Below are positions 57,193-64,000 of a DNA stretch of 64,000 bases, piece by piece. This stretch comes from Mycobacterium sp. 1245805.9. Lineage in GTDB: Bacteria; Actinomycetota; Actinomycetes; Mycobacteriales; Mycobacteriaceae. The stretch is taken from the NCBI RefSeq assembly GCF_001672915.1, contig NZ_LZKR01000171.1:1-64000 (forward strand), in the 5' to 3' direction. The translations under genes were made by a program, and so were the position numbers. The notes under the pieces were generated by a model. The model did not search any database, was not told where the DNA came from, and saw nothing but the letters and a program-made list of their open reading frames with translations. Within the stretch, counting starts at the first letter, position 1, and each line of letters opens with the position of its first letter.

Positions 57193-58865
57193 GATTCGGC
57201 GAGGTAGCGGTGCACCAGCATCACCGCCATCGATCCCTCGCCGACGGCGGCGGCGACGCGTTTGGCGGACTCCGCCCGGACGTCGCCGGTGGCGAAGACG
57301 CCGGGGACGCTGGTCTCCAGGTGGTGCGGCGGCCGGTCCAGCGTCCAGCCGCACACGTTGCGCAGGTCCGGTCCGGTCAGGATGAAGCCGTGGTCGTCGC
57401 GGGCGACCACGCCGTCCAGCCACTCGGTGCGCGGCGCGGCCCCGATGAAGATGAACATCCGCGCGCAGGTGACGTCCTCGGTGTCCCCGGTCCTGTTGTC
57501 GACCAGGGTCAGCCGCTGCAGGTGGTCATCCCCGACGGCGCGGCGCACCTCGGTGCACGTGCGCACGGTGATGTTGGGTCGCTGCTCGATCTGCTGGATC
57601 AGGTAATAGGACATCGAGGCCTCCAGCGACGGGCCGCGCACCACGATGGTCACCGACTTGGCCTCGCGGGACAGGTACATCGCGGCCTGCCCGGCGGAGT
57701 TGGCCCCGCCGACGACGTAGACCTCCTCGCCCGCGCATTCGGACGCGACGGAGACGGCCGCCCCGTAGTAGACGCCGCGGCCGGTCAGCTCGCCGCAGCC
57801 CTCGGCGGGCAGCTGGCGGTAGGCGACGCCGGTGGCCAGGATGACCGCGTGGGCGTCGATGGAGCCGCCGTCGGCGAACCGCACGGTGCGCTTGGAACCG
57901 TTCACCTCCAGCGCCGTCGCGGTGCGGGCGGTGATGAGTTCCGCGCCGAACTTCTCGGCCTGCCGGCGCGCGCGCTCGGCCAGCTGGCCGCCCGACACCC
58001 CGTCGGGGAAGCCGAGGTAGTTCTCGATGCGTGAGCTCTGGCCGGCCTGCCCGCCCGTCGCGGTGCGTTCGATCAGCACCGTGCGCAGCCCCTCGGACGC
58101 GCCGTAGACGGCGGCGGCCAGGCCCGCCGGCCCGCCGCCGATGACGATCAGGTCGTAGAACTCCTGCGACGGCGTCGTGGTGAGGCCCAGGGTGTCGGCC
58201 AGCTCGGCGTCGGTCGGTTCGACCAGGGTGTCGCCGCGCTCGGTGACGACGACCGGAAGCCGCAGGCAGTCCGCCCCGGCGGCCTTCAGCAGCCGCTCGC
58301 CGTCGGGATCGTCGGCCATGAACCACGAGTAGTGCAGCCCGTTGCGGGCCAGGAAGTCGCGCACCTGCCAGGACCGCTCCGACCAGCGGTGCCCGATCAC
58401 CTTGGTGTGCGGGATGGGGTGTTCGGGCGCCGCCCGCCAGGCGTCCAGCAGCCCGTCGATGACGGGATAGAACTTCTCCTGCGGCGGGTCCCACGGTTTG
58501 AGCAGGTAGTGGTCGAGGTCCACGACGTTGATCGCGTCGATGGCGGCGTGGGTGTCGGCGTAGGCGGTGAGCAGCACCCGCCGCGCCGCCGGGTACAGGT
58601 CCATCGCCTGTTCGAGGAATTCGATGCCGCTCATCTGCGGCATCCGGTAGTCGGCGATGAGCACCGCGACGGTCTCGCCCCGCAGCTTGAGCTCCTTGAG
58701 CGTCTCCAGCGCGTCGGGGCCCGATTCGGTGCGCACGATCCGGTGCCGGTCGCCGTACTGGCGGCGCAGGTCGCGCGCGACCGCGCGGGAGACCGAGGGG
58801 TCGTCGTCGACGGTCAGCAGGACGGGTTTGCGGGGCTCTGCGGTAGTGTCTGCGGGGCTGCTCAT
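57189..58865 (-). CDS. Response-regulator receiver fused to thioredoxin-reductase-like flavoprotein
   Basis: A 558-residue three-part fusion. A CheY-like receiver (13-130) has D20/D21/D22, phospho-acceptor D72, T100 and K123. A glutaredoxin/thioredoxin-like region without CxxC follows (about 150-235: SERSWQVRDFLARNG, LRLPVVV). A TrxR-like FAD/NAD module (about 245-558) has GGGPAGLAAAVYG, GGQAGQSSRIENYLGFP and GVFATGDVR. The redox CxxC is replaced by AAVSVAS. ATG at complement 58865 gives MSSPADTT. It has a partner kinase downstream with 4 bases of overlap. Confidence 0.9.
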   Translation of the reverse strand: MSSPADTTAEPRKPVLLTVDDDPSVSRAVARDLRRQYGDRHRIVRTESGPDALETLKELKLRGETVAVLIADYRMPQMSGIEFLEQAMDLYPAARRVLLTAYADTHAAIDAINVVDLDHYLLKPWDPPQEKFYPVIDGLLDAWRAAPEHPIPHTKVIGHRWSERSWQVRDFLARNGLHYSWFMADDPDGERLLKAAGADCLRLPVVVTERGDTLVEPTDAELADTLGLTTTPSQEFYDLIVIGGGPAGLAAAVYGASEGLRTVLIERTATGGQAGQSSRIENYLGFPDGVSGGQLAERARRQAEKFGAELITARTATALEVNGSKRTVRFADGGSIDAHAVILATGVAYRQLPAEGCGELTGRGVYYGAAVSVASECAGEEVYVVGGANSAGQAAMYLSREAKSVTIVVRGPSLEASMSYYLIQQIEQRPNITVRTCTEVRRAVGDDHLQRLTLVDNRTGDTEDVTCARMFIFIGAAPRTEWLDGVVARDDHGFILTGPDLRNVCGWTLDRPPHHLETSVPGVFATGDVRAESAKRVAAAVGEGSMAVMLVHRYLAES

Positions 58866-59116
58866 CGCCGTCAAGTATGCGCTCGTCAGGCGCGGTTCGG
58901 CAGGTCGTGCGGACCGGCTGGATTTCTCTGGCAGCGATTTTGGGTAGGGCCCATTACCAGGTAGCATTGACCAACGGTGCGGTTTCCGCGCCGACTTTTT
59001 GTGTGCCCAGTCCCTAGGAATTTCCTGTCACCGGCTCACGTTCGAAGTCGGTGTGTATTTCGCGCCGACACGGGCGCTAAAGCGAACGAAACGAATGACG
59101 AGGATTTCTGACAAGT

Positions 59117-59338
59117 ATGGCCAAGAAGGACGGCGCCATCGAGGTCGAGGGCCGCGTGGTCGAGCCCCTGCCCAATGCGATGTTTCGCATTGAGCTGGAG
59201 AACGGCCACAAGGTGCTCGCCCACATCAGCGGCAAGATGCGGCAGCACTACATCCGCATCCTGCCCGAGGACCGGGTGGTGGTGGAGTTGTCTCCCTACG
59301 ACCTGTCCCGGGGCCGCATCGTGTACCGGTACAAGTAA
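59117..59338 (+). CDS. infA: Translation initiation factor IF-1
   Basis: IF-1, 73 residues, an S1/OB-fold protein that binds the ribosomal A site. The start is [20 protein letters not shown] and the core has [22 protein letters not shown]. The 251-base region upstream (58866-59116) holds several short dyads and a TTGACC at 58966-58971 but no confident promoter. It heads infA-rpmJ-rpsM-rpsK-rpsD-rpoA-rplQ-truA. Confidence 0.97.
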
Positions 59339-59370
59339 CCAACGAACGACGAGAACAGGATCGAAAAGCC

Positions 59371-59484
59371 GTGAAGGTCAACCCCAGCGTGAAGCCGATT
59401 TGCGACAAGTGCAGGGTGATCCGTCGGCATGGGCGGGTCATGGTGATCTGCTCGGATCCGCGCCACAAGCAGCGCCAGGGTTAG
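59371..59484 (+). CDS. rpmJ: 50S ribosomal protein L36
   Basis: L36 of 37 residues, the zinc (C+) type, with ligands C11, C14, C27 and H32 in CDKCRVI and [11 protein letters not shown]. It is shorter than most automated cut-offs. GTG 59371 gives [10 protein letters not shown]; it lies 32 bases after infA. It has the same order as in M. tuberculosis. Confidence 0.95.
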
Positions 59485-59633
59485 CGGCGACCTGCTGAAC
59501 AACTAAATGATGACCTCCCAGCACCACTGAGCGAGTACGTCGCTCATCCACGTCCGGACGGAGGCCGGACCCCGATGACATCGGGAACGGGCTGGGATCA
59601 GACCTCCGCTTAGAAAAAGAGGAAACGCCACCT
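59485..59633 (+). promoter_or_regulatory. Leader of rpsM with three consecutive dyads
   Basis: The 149-base rpmJ-rpsM gap contains perfect 6-bp dyads GAGCGA/TCGCTC (59529-59545), GTCCGG/CCGGAC (59552-59570) and CCCGAT/ATCGGG (59571-59585). These are followed by GAGG at 59619-59622 before ATG 59634. Such structure before the alpha operon suggests autoregulation by a ribosomal protein; in E. coli S4 binds the rpsM leader. It may instead hold a promoter. Confidence 0.4.
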
Positions 59634-60008
59634 ATGGCTCGACTAGTAGGCGTCGATCTCCCGCGCGACAAGCGGATGGAGATCGCGCTGACGTACATCT
59701 TCGGCGTCGGCCGTACCCGCGCCAACGAAATCCTGGCCGCCACCGGCATCGACAAGGACCTGCGCACGCGGGACCTCACCGATGACCAGGTGACCCACCT
59801 GCGTGACTACATCGAGGCGAACCTCAAGGTGGAGGGTGACCTGCGCCGGGAGGTGCAGGCCGACATCCGCCGCAAGATCGAGATCGGCTGCTACCAGGGC
59901 CTGCGGCACCGCCGCGGCCTGCCGGTGCGCGGCCAGCGCACCAAGACCAACGCGCGCACCCGCAAGGGTCCCAAGCGCACCATCGCAGGCAAGAAGAAGG
60001 CCAGGTAG
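59634..60008 (+). CDS. rpsM: 30S ribosomal protein S13
   Basis: S13, 124 residues, in the small-subunit head contacting the P-site tRNA. Start MARLVGVDLPRDKRMEIALTYIFGVGRT; the C-terminal tail GLPVRGQRTKTNARTRKGPKRT is the usual basic extension. ATG 59634 follows AAGAGG. It is the first gene of the alpha-type operon and is 6 bases from rpsK. Confidence 0.97.
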   Translation: MARLVGVDLPRDKRMEIALTYIFGVGRTRANEILAATGIDKDLRTRDLTDDQVTHLRDYIEANLKVEGDLRREVQADIRRKIEIGCYQGLRHRRGLPVRGQRTKTNARTRKGPKRTIAGKKKAR

Positions 60009-60014
60009 AACCCG

Positions 60015-60434
60015 ATGCCACCAGCAAAGAAGGCAGCAGCAGGCCCGAAGAAGGGGCAGCACAAGACCCGCAAGCGGGAAAAGAAGAACATTCCGCACGG
60101 CGCCGCGCACATCAAGAGCACGTTCAACAACACGATCGTGACGATCACCGACCCGCAGGGCAACGTCATCGCCTGGGCGTCGTCGGGTCACGTCGGCTTC
60201 AAGGGCTCGCGCAAGTCGACCCCGTTCGCCGCGCAGCTGGCCGCCGAGAACGCGGCGCGCAAGGCCCAGGAGCACGGCGTGCGCAAGGTCGACGTGTTCG
60301 TCAAGGGCCCGGGCTCGGGCCGTGAGACGGCGATCCGGTCGCTGCAGGCCGCGGGCCTGGAGGTCGGCGCGATCTCCGACGTCACCCCGCAGCCGCACAA
60401 CGGATGCCGGCCACCGAAGCGACGGAGGGTTTAG
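60015..60434 (+). CDS. rpsK: 30S ribosomal protein S11
   Basis: S11, 139 residues, on the platform of the small subunit. The core includes TFNNTIVTITDPQGNVIAW and GPGSGRETAIRSLQAAGLEVG, ending PHNGCRPPKRRRV. A mycobacterial Lys/Ala-rich N-terminal extension of about 15 residues is present. Confidence 0.97.
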   Translation: MPPAKKAAAGPKKGQHKTRKREKKNIPHGAAHIKSTFNNTIVTITDPQGNVIAWASSGHVGFKGSRKSTPFAAQLAAENAARKAQEHGVRKVDVFVKGPGSGRETAIRSLQAAGLEVGAISDVTPQPHNGCRPPKRRRV

Positions 60435-60436
60435 TC

Positions 60437-61042
60437 ATGGCTCGTTACACCGGACCCATCACCCGCAAATCGCGCCGGCTGCGCACCGACCTCGTCGGTG
60501 GCGACCAGGCCTTCGAGAAGCGTCCCTACCCGCCCGGCCAGCACGGCCGCGCGCGGATCAAGGAGAGCGAATACCTGCTGCAGCTGCAGGAGAAGCAGAA
60601 GGCCCGCTTCACCTACGGCGTGATGGAAAAGCAGTTCCGCCGCTACTACGAGGAGGCCGTGCGGCAGCCCGGCAAGACCGGTGAGGAACTGCTGCGCATC
60701 CTCGAGAGCCGGCTGGACAACGTCGTCTACCGCGCCGGCCTGGCGCGCACCCGACGGATGGCCCGCCAGCTCGTCACCCACGGCCACTTCTCGGTCAACG
60801 GCGTGCGCGTCGACGTCCCCAGCTACCGGGTGTCGCAGTACGACATCATCGAGGTGCGGGACAAGTCGCTGAACACGGTGCCGTTCCAGATCGCGCGGGA
60901 GACCGCGGGCGACCGCCCAATCCCGAGCTGGCTGCAGGTGGTGGGGGAGCGCCAGCGCATCCTCATCCACCAGCTGCCCGAGCGCGCGCAGATCGACGTG
61001 CCGCTGACCGAACAGCTGATCGTCGAGTACTACTCGAAGTAA
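60437..61042 (+). CDS. rpsD: 30S ribosomal protein S4
   Basis: S4, 201 residues, a primary assembly protein. It starts MARYTGPITRKSRRL and has the S4 RNA-binding domain around LDNVVYRAGLARTRRMARQ and HGHFSVNGVRVDVPSYRV. ATG 60437 gives the canonical start; upstream in-frame codons overlap rpsK. In other bacteria S4 regulates this operon. Confidence 0.97.
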   Translation: MARYTGPITRKSRRLRTDLVGGDQAFEKRPYPPGQHGRARIKESEYLLQLQEKQKARFTYGVMEKQFRRYYEEAVRQPGKTGEELLRILESRLDNVVYRAGLARTRRMARQLVTHGHFSVNGVRVDVPSYRVSQYDIIEVRDKSLNTVPFQIARETAGDRPIPSWLQVVGERQRILIHQLPERAQIDVPLTEQLIVEYYSK

Positions 61043-61174
61043 AGAACTTTCGGGCCGCCCGGCTCGAAACCCTGCGGCGATCGCAAGCGCGGCGAAGCCG
61101 GGCGCAGCGGGTCGACGCAGGAGCAACACAGCGGCATCAAATAGCGGGTGCCGAGAAGGAGAAGAAGAAACACC

Positions 61175-62218
61175 ATGCTGATCTCACAGCGACCCACACT
61201 GTCCGAGGAAATCGTCACCGACACCCGGTCCCAGTTCGTCATCGAACCGCTGGAGCCCGGATTCGGTTACACCCTGGGCAATTCGCTGCGGCGCACGCTG
61301 CTGTCGTCGATTCCCGGCGCGGCCGTCACCAGCATTCGCATCGACGGTGTGCTGCACGAGTTCACCACCGTGCCCGGCGTCAAGGAAGACGTCACCGACA
61401 TCATCCTGAACCTCAAGGGCCTGGTCGTGTCCTCGGAGGAGGACGAGCCGGTCACCATGTACCTGCGCAAGCAGGGCCCGGGCGAAGTCACGGCGGGTGA
61501 CATCGTGCCGCCTGCCGGTGTGACCGTGCACAACCCCGCCATGCACATCGCGACCCTGAACGACAAGGGCAAGCTCGAGGTCGAGCTCGTCGTCGAGCGC
61601 GGCCGCGGCTACGTTCCGGCGGTGCAGAACCGCGCGTCGGGCGCCGAAATCGGCCGCATCCCAGTCGATTCCATCTACTCGCCGGTGCTGAAGGTCACCT
61701 ACAAGGTGGACGCCACCCGTGTCGAGCAGCGCACCGACTTCGACAAGCTGATCCTGGACGTGGAGACCAAGAGCTCGATCACCCCCCGCGACGCGCTGGC
61801 GTCGGCCGGCAAGACGCTGGTCGAATTGTTCGGCCTGGCACGCGAACTCAACGTCGAGGCCGAGGGCATCGAGATCGGGCCGTCGCCGGCCGAGGCCGAC
61901 CACATCGCGTCGTTCGCCCTGCCGATCGATGACCTGGACCTGACCGTGCGGTCCTACAACTGCCTCAAGCGCGAGGGCGTGCACACCGTCGGCGAGCTGG
62001 TCAGCCGCACCGAGTCCGACCTGCTCGACATCCGCAACTTCGGTCAGAAGTCCATCGACGAGGTGAAGGTCAAGCTGCACCAGCTGGGCCTGTCGCTCAA
62101 GGACAGCCCGGCCACCTTCGACCCGTCGGAGGTCGCGGGCTACGACGTCGCCACCGGCACCTGGTCCACCGAGGCTGCCTACGACGACCAGGACTACGCG
62201 GAAACCGAACAGCTGTAA
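61175..62218 (+). CDS. rpoA: DNA-directed RNA polymerase subunit alpha
   Basis: RNA polymerase alpha, 347 residues, the M. tuberculosis length. The N-terminal dimerisation domain contains FGYTLGNSLRRTLLSSIPGA; the C-terminal domain (about 245-320) has LDLTVRSYNCLKREGVHT and LLDIRNFGQKSIDEVK, which contact upstream DNA and activators. ATG 61175 is 8 bases after GAAGAAGA; the upstream frame (9 codons) is Arg-rich and not conserved. The 132-base gap after rpsD includes a CCCGGCT/AGCCGGG dyad. Confidence 0.97.
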   Translation: MLISQRPTLSEEIVTDTRSQFVIEPLEPGFGYTLGNSLRRTLLSSIPGAAVTSIRIDGVLHEFTTVPGVKEDVTDIILNLKGLVVSSEEDEPVTMYLRKQGPGEVTAGDIVPPAGVTVHNPAMHIATLNDKGKLEVELVVERGRGYVPAVQNRASGAEIGRIPVDSIYSPVLKVTYKVDATRVEQRTDFDKLILDVETKSSITPRDALASAGKTLVELFGLARELNVEAEGIEIGPSPAEADHIASFALPIDDLDLTVRSYNCLKREGVHTVGELVSRTESDLLDIRNFGQKSIDEVKVKLHQLGLSLKDSPATFDPSEVAGYDVATGTWSTEAAYDDQDYAETEQL

Positions 62219-62334
62219 GGCCGTCCGGTGACGATGCGGCCGTGCAGCGGCCGCTGAGGAACCGGACACAACAACTGAAGTCCGTCCCGGCCCTACCTGA
62301 TACGGGGGTCGGCCCCACTTAGGAGATAGTCGCA

Positions 62335-62979
62335 ATGCCCAAGCCCACCAAGGGCCCTCGCCTCGGCGGGTCGTCCTCGCACCAGAAGGCCCTGCTGGCC
62401 AACCTGGCCACGTCGCTGTTCGAGCATGGCCGGATCAAGACGACCGAGCCCAAGGCGCGGGCGCTGCGACCCTACGCGGAGAAGCTGATTACGCACGCCA
62501 AGAAGGGCACGCTGCACAACCGCCGCGAGATTCTCAAAAAGATCCGCGACAAGGACGTGGTGCACGCCCTGTTCGCGGAGATCGGGCCGTTTTACGCCGA
62601 CCGCAACGGCGGTTACACCCGCATCATCAAGGTCGAGGCGCGCAAGGGCGACAACGCCCCGATGGCCGTGATCGAGCTGGTGCGGGAGAAGACGGTGACG
62701 TCGGAGGCCGACCGCGCGCGCCGGGTGAAGGCGTCGAAGAAGGCGGCACCGGTGGCGGCAGCGGCGGCGCCGCAGGCCGCGGTCGAGCCCGAGGCGGCGG
62801 AGGGTCCGACGGCCGATGACGCCGTCGAGTCCGAGGCCACGGAGGCCACGGAGGCCACCGAAGCCCAGGACGAGGCCACGGAGGCCGAGGCCAAGGCCGA
62901 GGAGAAGCATGACGAGGCCGTGGCCGCGCGGGCCGAGGCCGAGGCCGCCGAGGCGGACGACGAGGCTGACGAGAGTTAG
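62335..62979 (+). CDS. rplQ: 50S ribosomal protein L17 with long acidic tail
   Basis: L17, 214 residues. The core (1-120) is normal: GPRLGGSSSHQKALLANLATSLF and PKARALRPYAEKLITHAKKGT. After about residue 130 there is an Ala/Glu-rich repetitive tail (EATEA-type units) of about 80 residues, longer than in E. coli (127) and, as I recall, longer than in M. tuberculosis (about 180). The tail's 3' end overlaps the truA start by about 70 bases. Confidence 0.95.
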   Translation: MPKPTKGPRLGGSSSHQKALLANLATSLFEHGRIKTTEPKARALRPYAEKLITHAKKGTLHNRREILKKIRDKDVVHALFAEIGPFYADRNGGYTRIIKVEARKGDNAPMAVIELVREKTVTSEADRARRVKASKKAAPVAAAAAPQAAVEPEAAEGPTADDAVESEATEATEATEAQDEATEAEAKAEEKHDEAVAARAEAEAAEADDEADES

Positions 62980-63835
62980 CGACCCGGATTTTCAGGTCCG
63001 TCTGCGGCTTGACATCGCCTACGACGGAACGGAATTCGCCGGCTGGGCAGCCCAGGCCGGGCAGCGGACCGTCGCCGGCGTCCTCGATGAGGCGCTGACG
63101 ACGGTCTTCCGCGTTCCGGTCCGGCTGCGCGCGGCCGGGCGCACCGACACCGGGGTCCACGCCACCGGGCAGGTCGCCCACGTCGACGAGGCCGCCGACG
63201 CGCTGCCGAACGCCTACCCCCGTTCGCCGCGCCCCGGTGAACCGGAGTTCCTACCGCTGGTGCGCCGGCTCGGCCGGTTCCTGCCCACCGACGTGCGGGT
63301 GCTCGAAATCGCCCGCGCCCCCGAGGGTTTCGACGCCCGGTTCTCGGCGCTGCGCCGCCATTATGAGTACCGGCTTTCGACGGCGCCCTACGGCGTGGAG
63401 CCACAGGTGGCGCGCTACGTCACCGCCTGGCCACGCGACCTGGACGTCGACGCGATGGCCGCGGCATCGCGAGACCTGGTGGGGCTGCACGACTTTGCCG
63501 CGTTCTGCCGACAGCGGGAAGGTGCGACCACCATCCGCGACCTGCAGCGGCTGGACTGGTCGCGCGACGGCGACCTGATCACCGCGCACGTCAGTGCCGA
63601 CGCCTTCTGCTGGTCCATGGTGCGCTCGCTGGTCGGGGCGCTGCTGTCGGTCGGCGAGCGGCGCCGCCCCACCTCATGGTGCCGCGAATTGCTGTCTGCC
63701 ACCGACCGGTCCAGCGACTTCGCCGCCGCGCCGGCGCACGGGCTGACGCTGATCGGTGTCGACTACCCGCCCGACGACGAACTGGCCGCGCGGATCTTGA
63801 TCACGCGGGACCTGCGCACGCCGCGCCGGGACTAG
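62909..63835 (+). CDS. truA: tRNA pseudouridine(38-40) synthase TruA
   Basis: Forms pseudouridine at positions 38-40 of tRNA; about 308 residues. Core: LRLDIAYDGTEFAGWAAQ, catalytic Asp in AAGRTDTGVHATGQVAHVD, and DAFCWSMVRSLVGAL. The core begins within the rplQ/truA junction where no ATG, GTG or TTG lies near residue 1 of the core. The nearest good start is ATG 62909 with AGGAG at 62900-62904, giving an Arg/Pro-rich N-terminal extension like that in M. tuberculosis. The gene ends in a CTAG shared with a cutinase. Confidence 0.9.
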   Translation: MTRPWPRGPRPRPPRRTTRLTRVSDPDFQVRLRLDIAYDGTEFAGWAAQAGQRTVAGVLDEALTTVFRVPVRLRAAGRTDTGVHATGQVAHVDEAADALPNAYPRSPRPGEPEFLPLVRRLGRFLPTDVRVLEIARAPEGFDARFSALRRHYEYRLSTAPYGVEPQVARYVTAWPRDLDVDAMAAASRDLVGLHDFAAFCRQREGATTIRDLQRLDWSRDGDLITAHVSADAFCWSMVRSLVGALLSVGERRRPTSWCRELLSATDRSSDFAAAPAHGLTLIGVDYPPDDELAARILITRDLRTPRRD

Positions 63836-64000
63836 ACGCGGCTGGCGACGAAACTCGCGGCCTGGTTGGTCAATCCGGGCACGTAGCCCAGGTGTGCGCT
63901 CCATTTGTTGCCGTTGGAGCAGATCGGGTCGCCGGTGTTGCACAGGTCGATGGTCTTGCCGTCGAAATCGGGGGTCAGGGCGCTCATCAGGCCGCCCGCG
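63832..64000 (-). CDS. Cutinase family protein (3' end only)
   Basis: The last 55 codons of a secreted cutinase/esterase (CFP21/culp type); the rest lies beyond the window. The C-terminal fragment has DLCNTGDPICSNG, the catalytic Asp region with the disulfide Cys pair, and WSAHLGYVPG with the catalytic His. The gene is convergent with truA. In M. tuberculosis cutinase genes also lie near truA (Rv3451-Rv3452). Confidence 0.88.
   Translation of the reverse strand, partial: AGGLMSALTPDFDGKTIDLCNTGDPICSNGNKWSAHLGYVPGLTNQAASFVASRV

Noticed and set aside
58972..59003. Terminator hairpin GCGG-TTT-CCGC with later T tract before infA
   Set aside because: The stem is only 4 bp, the T run is offset by several bases, and it would lie between divergent genes where no terminator is needed.
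1..64000. tRNA, rRNA and insertion sequences
   Set aside because: No cloverleaf, rRNA segment, transposase or terminal repeat was recognised in a read-through by eye; a tRNAscan or ISfinder run would be decisive.

Overview
The window is high-GC, gene-dense chromosome from a slow-growing Mycobacterium. This rests on gene content and order: ribosomal blocks split as in mycobacteria, a sigL/rslA pair, F420-dependent luciferase-like oxidoreductases, the tandem TIGR00027-type methyltransferases, mmsA-fadE9-mmsB, 13E12-type HNH proteins and PE/PGRS genes carrying an aspartic-protease (PecA-like) domain. Species cannot be fixed by eye. Several genes look leaderless, with a TANNNT -10 box ending 7-8 bases before the start codon. 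No tRNA, rRNA, IS element or CRISPR array was seen. Nowhere does more than about 300 bases lack a gene, apart from a PE/PecA pseudogene at 47.35-47.92 kb.

Layout. 0-3.6 kb: two DUF4436 membrane proteins and a 13E12/DUF222-HNH gene whose start codon lies inside a perfect SOS box. 3.8-8.0 kb: the rplN-rplX-rplE-rpsN-rpsH-rplF-rplR-rpsE-rpmD-rplO ribosomal operon. 8.0-13.5 kb: a convergent F420 oxidoreductase, sppA and three tandem SAM methyltransferases. 13.5-20.1 kb: an accessory block (SDR, zinc dehydrogenase, DapB-like reductase, TetR, P450, methyltransferase, AraC). 20.0-24.6 kb: divergent sugar-type operons (2-hydroxyacid dehydrogenase, class II aldolase, metallo-hydrolase; FGGY kinase, acetyltransferase). 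24.6-29.7 kb: a fourth methyltransferase, then secY-adk-map-sigL-rslA.

29.8-34.7 kb holds the most interesting locus: a tight operon of a ThDP-dependent enzyme, an SRPBCC protein, a KAS III-like enzyme lacking the usual catalytic His, a HisC-like aminotransferase and a MarR regulator. A promoter-like sequence in front of it (TGAACT, 16 bases, CGTGTT) uses the same -35 and spacer as one in front of sigL, and it would start the transcript at the ATG. I infer a SigL/RslA-controlled small-molecule pathway.

34.7-45.5 kb: a TIGR03086-type protein, the valine catabolic mmsA-fadE9-mmsB operon, a PPOX-fold protein, a TetR/NAD-reductase divergent pair with two matching operators, a flavoprotein, and an envelope redox operon (ECF sigma, Rieske with anti-sigma-like topology, cupredoxin lipoprotein, Tat metallophosphoesterase, membrane protein). 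45.5-51.4 kb: three PE-PecA genes and one broken copy, generated by tandem duplication. 51.5-58.9 kb: SDR-rmlC-rmlB, two F420 oxidoreductases, and a two-gene signalling unit (receiver-thioredoxin-reductase-like fusion plus a cyclic-nucleotide-domain histidine kinase). 59.1-63.8 kb: infA-rpmJ-rpsM-rpsK-rpsD-rpoA-rplQ-truA, followed by the 3' end of a convergent cutinase. In M. tuberculosis the sigL/mmsA region and the rml/infA/rpoA region lie far apart (from memory), so a rearrangement junction is inferred at about 38-52 kb.
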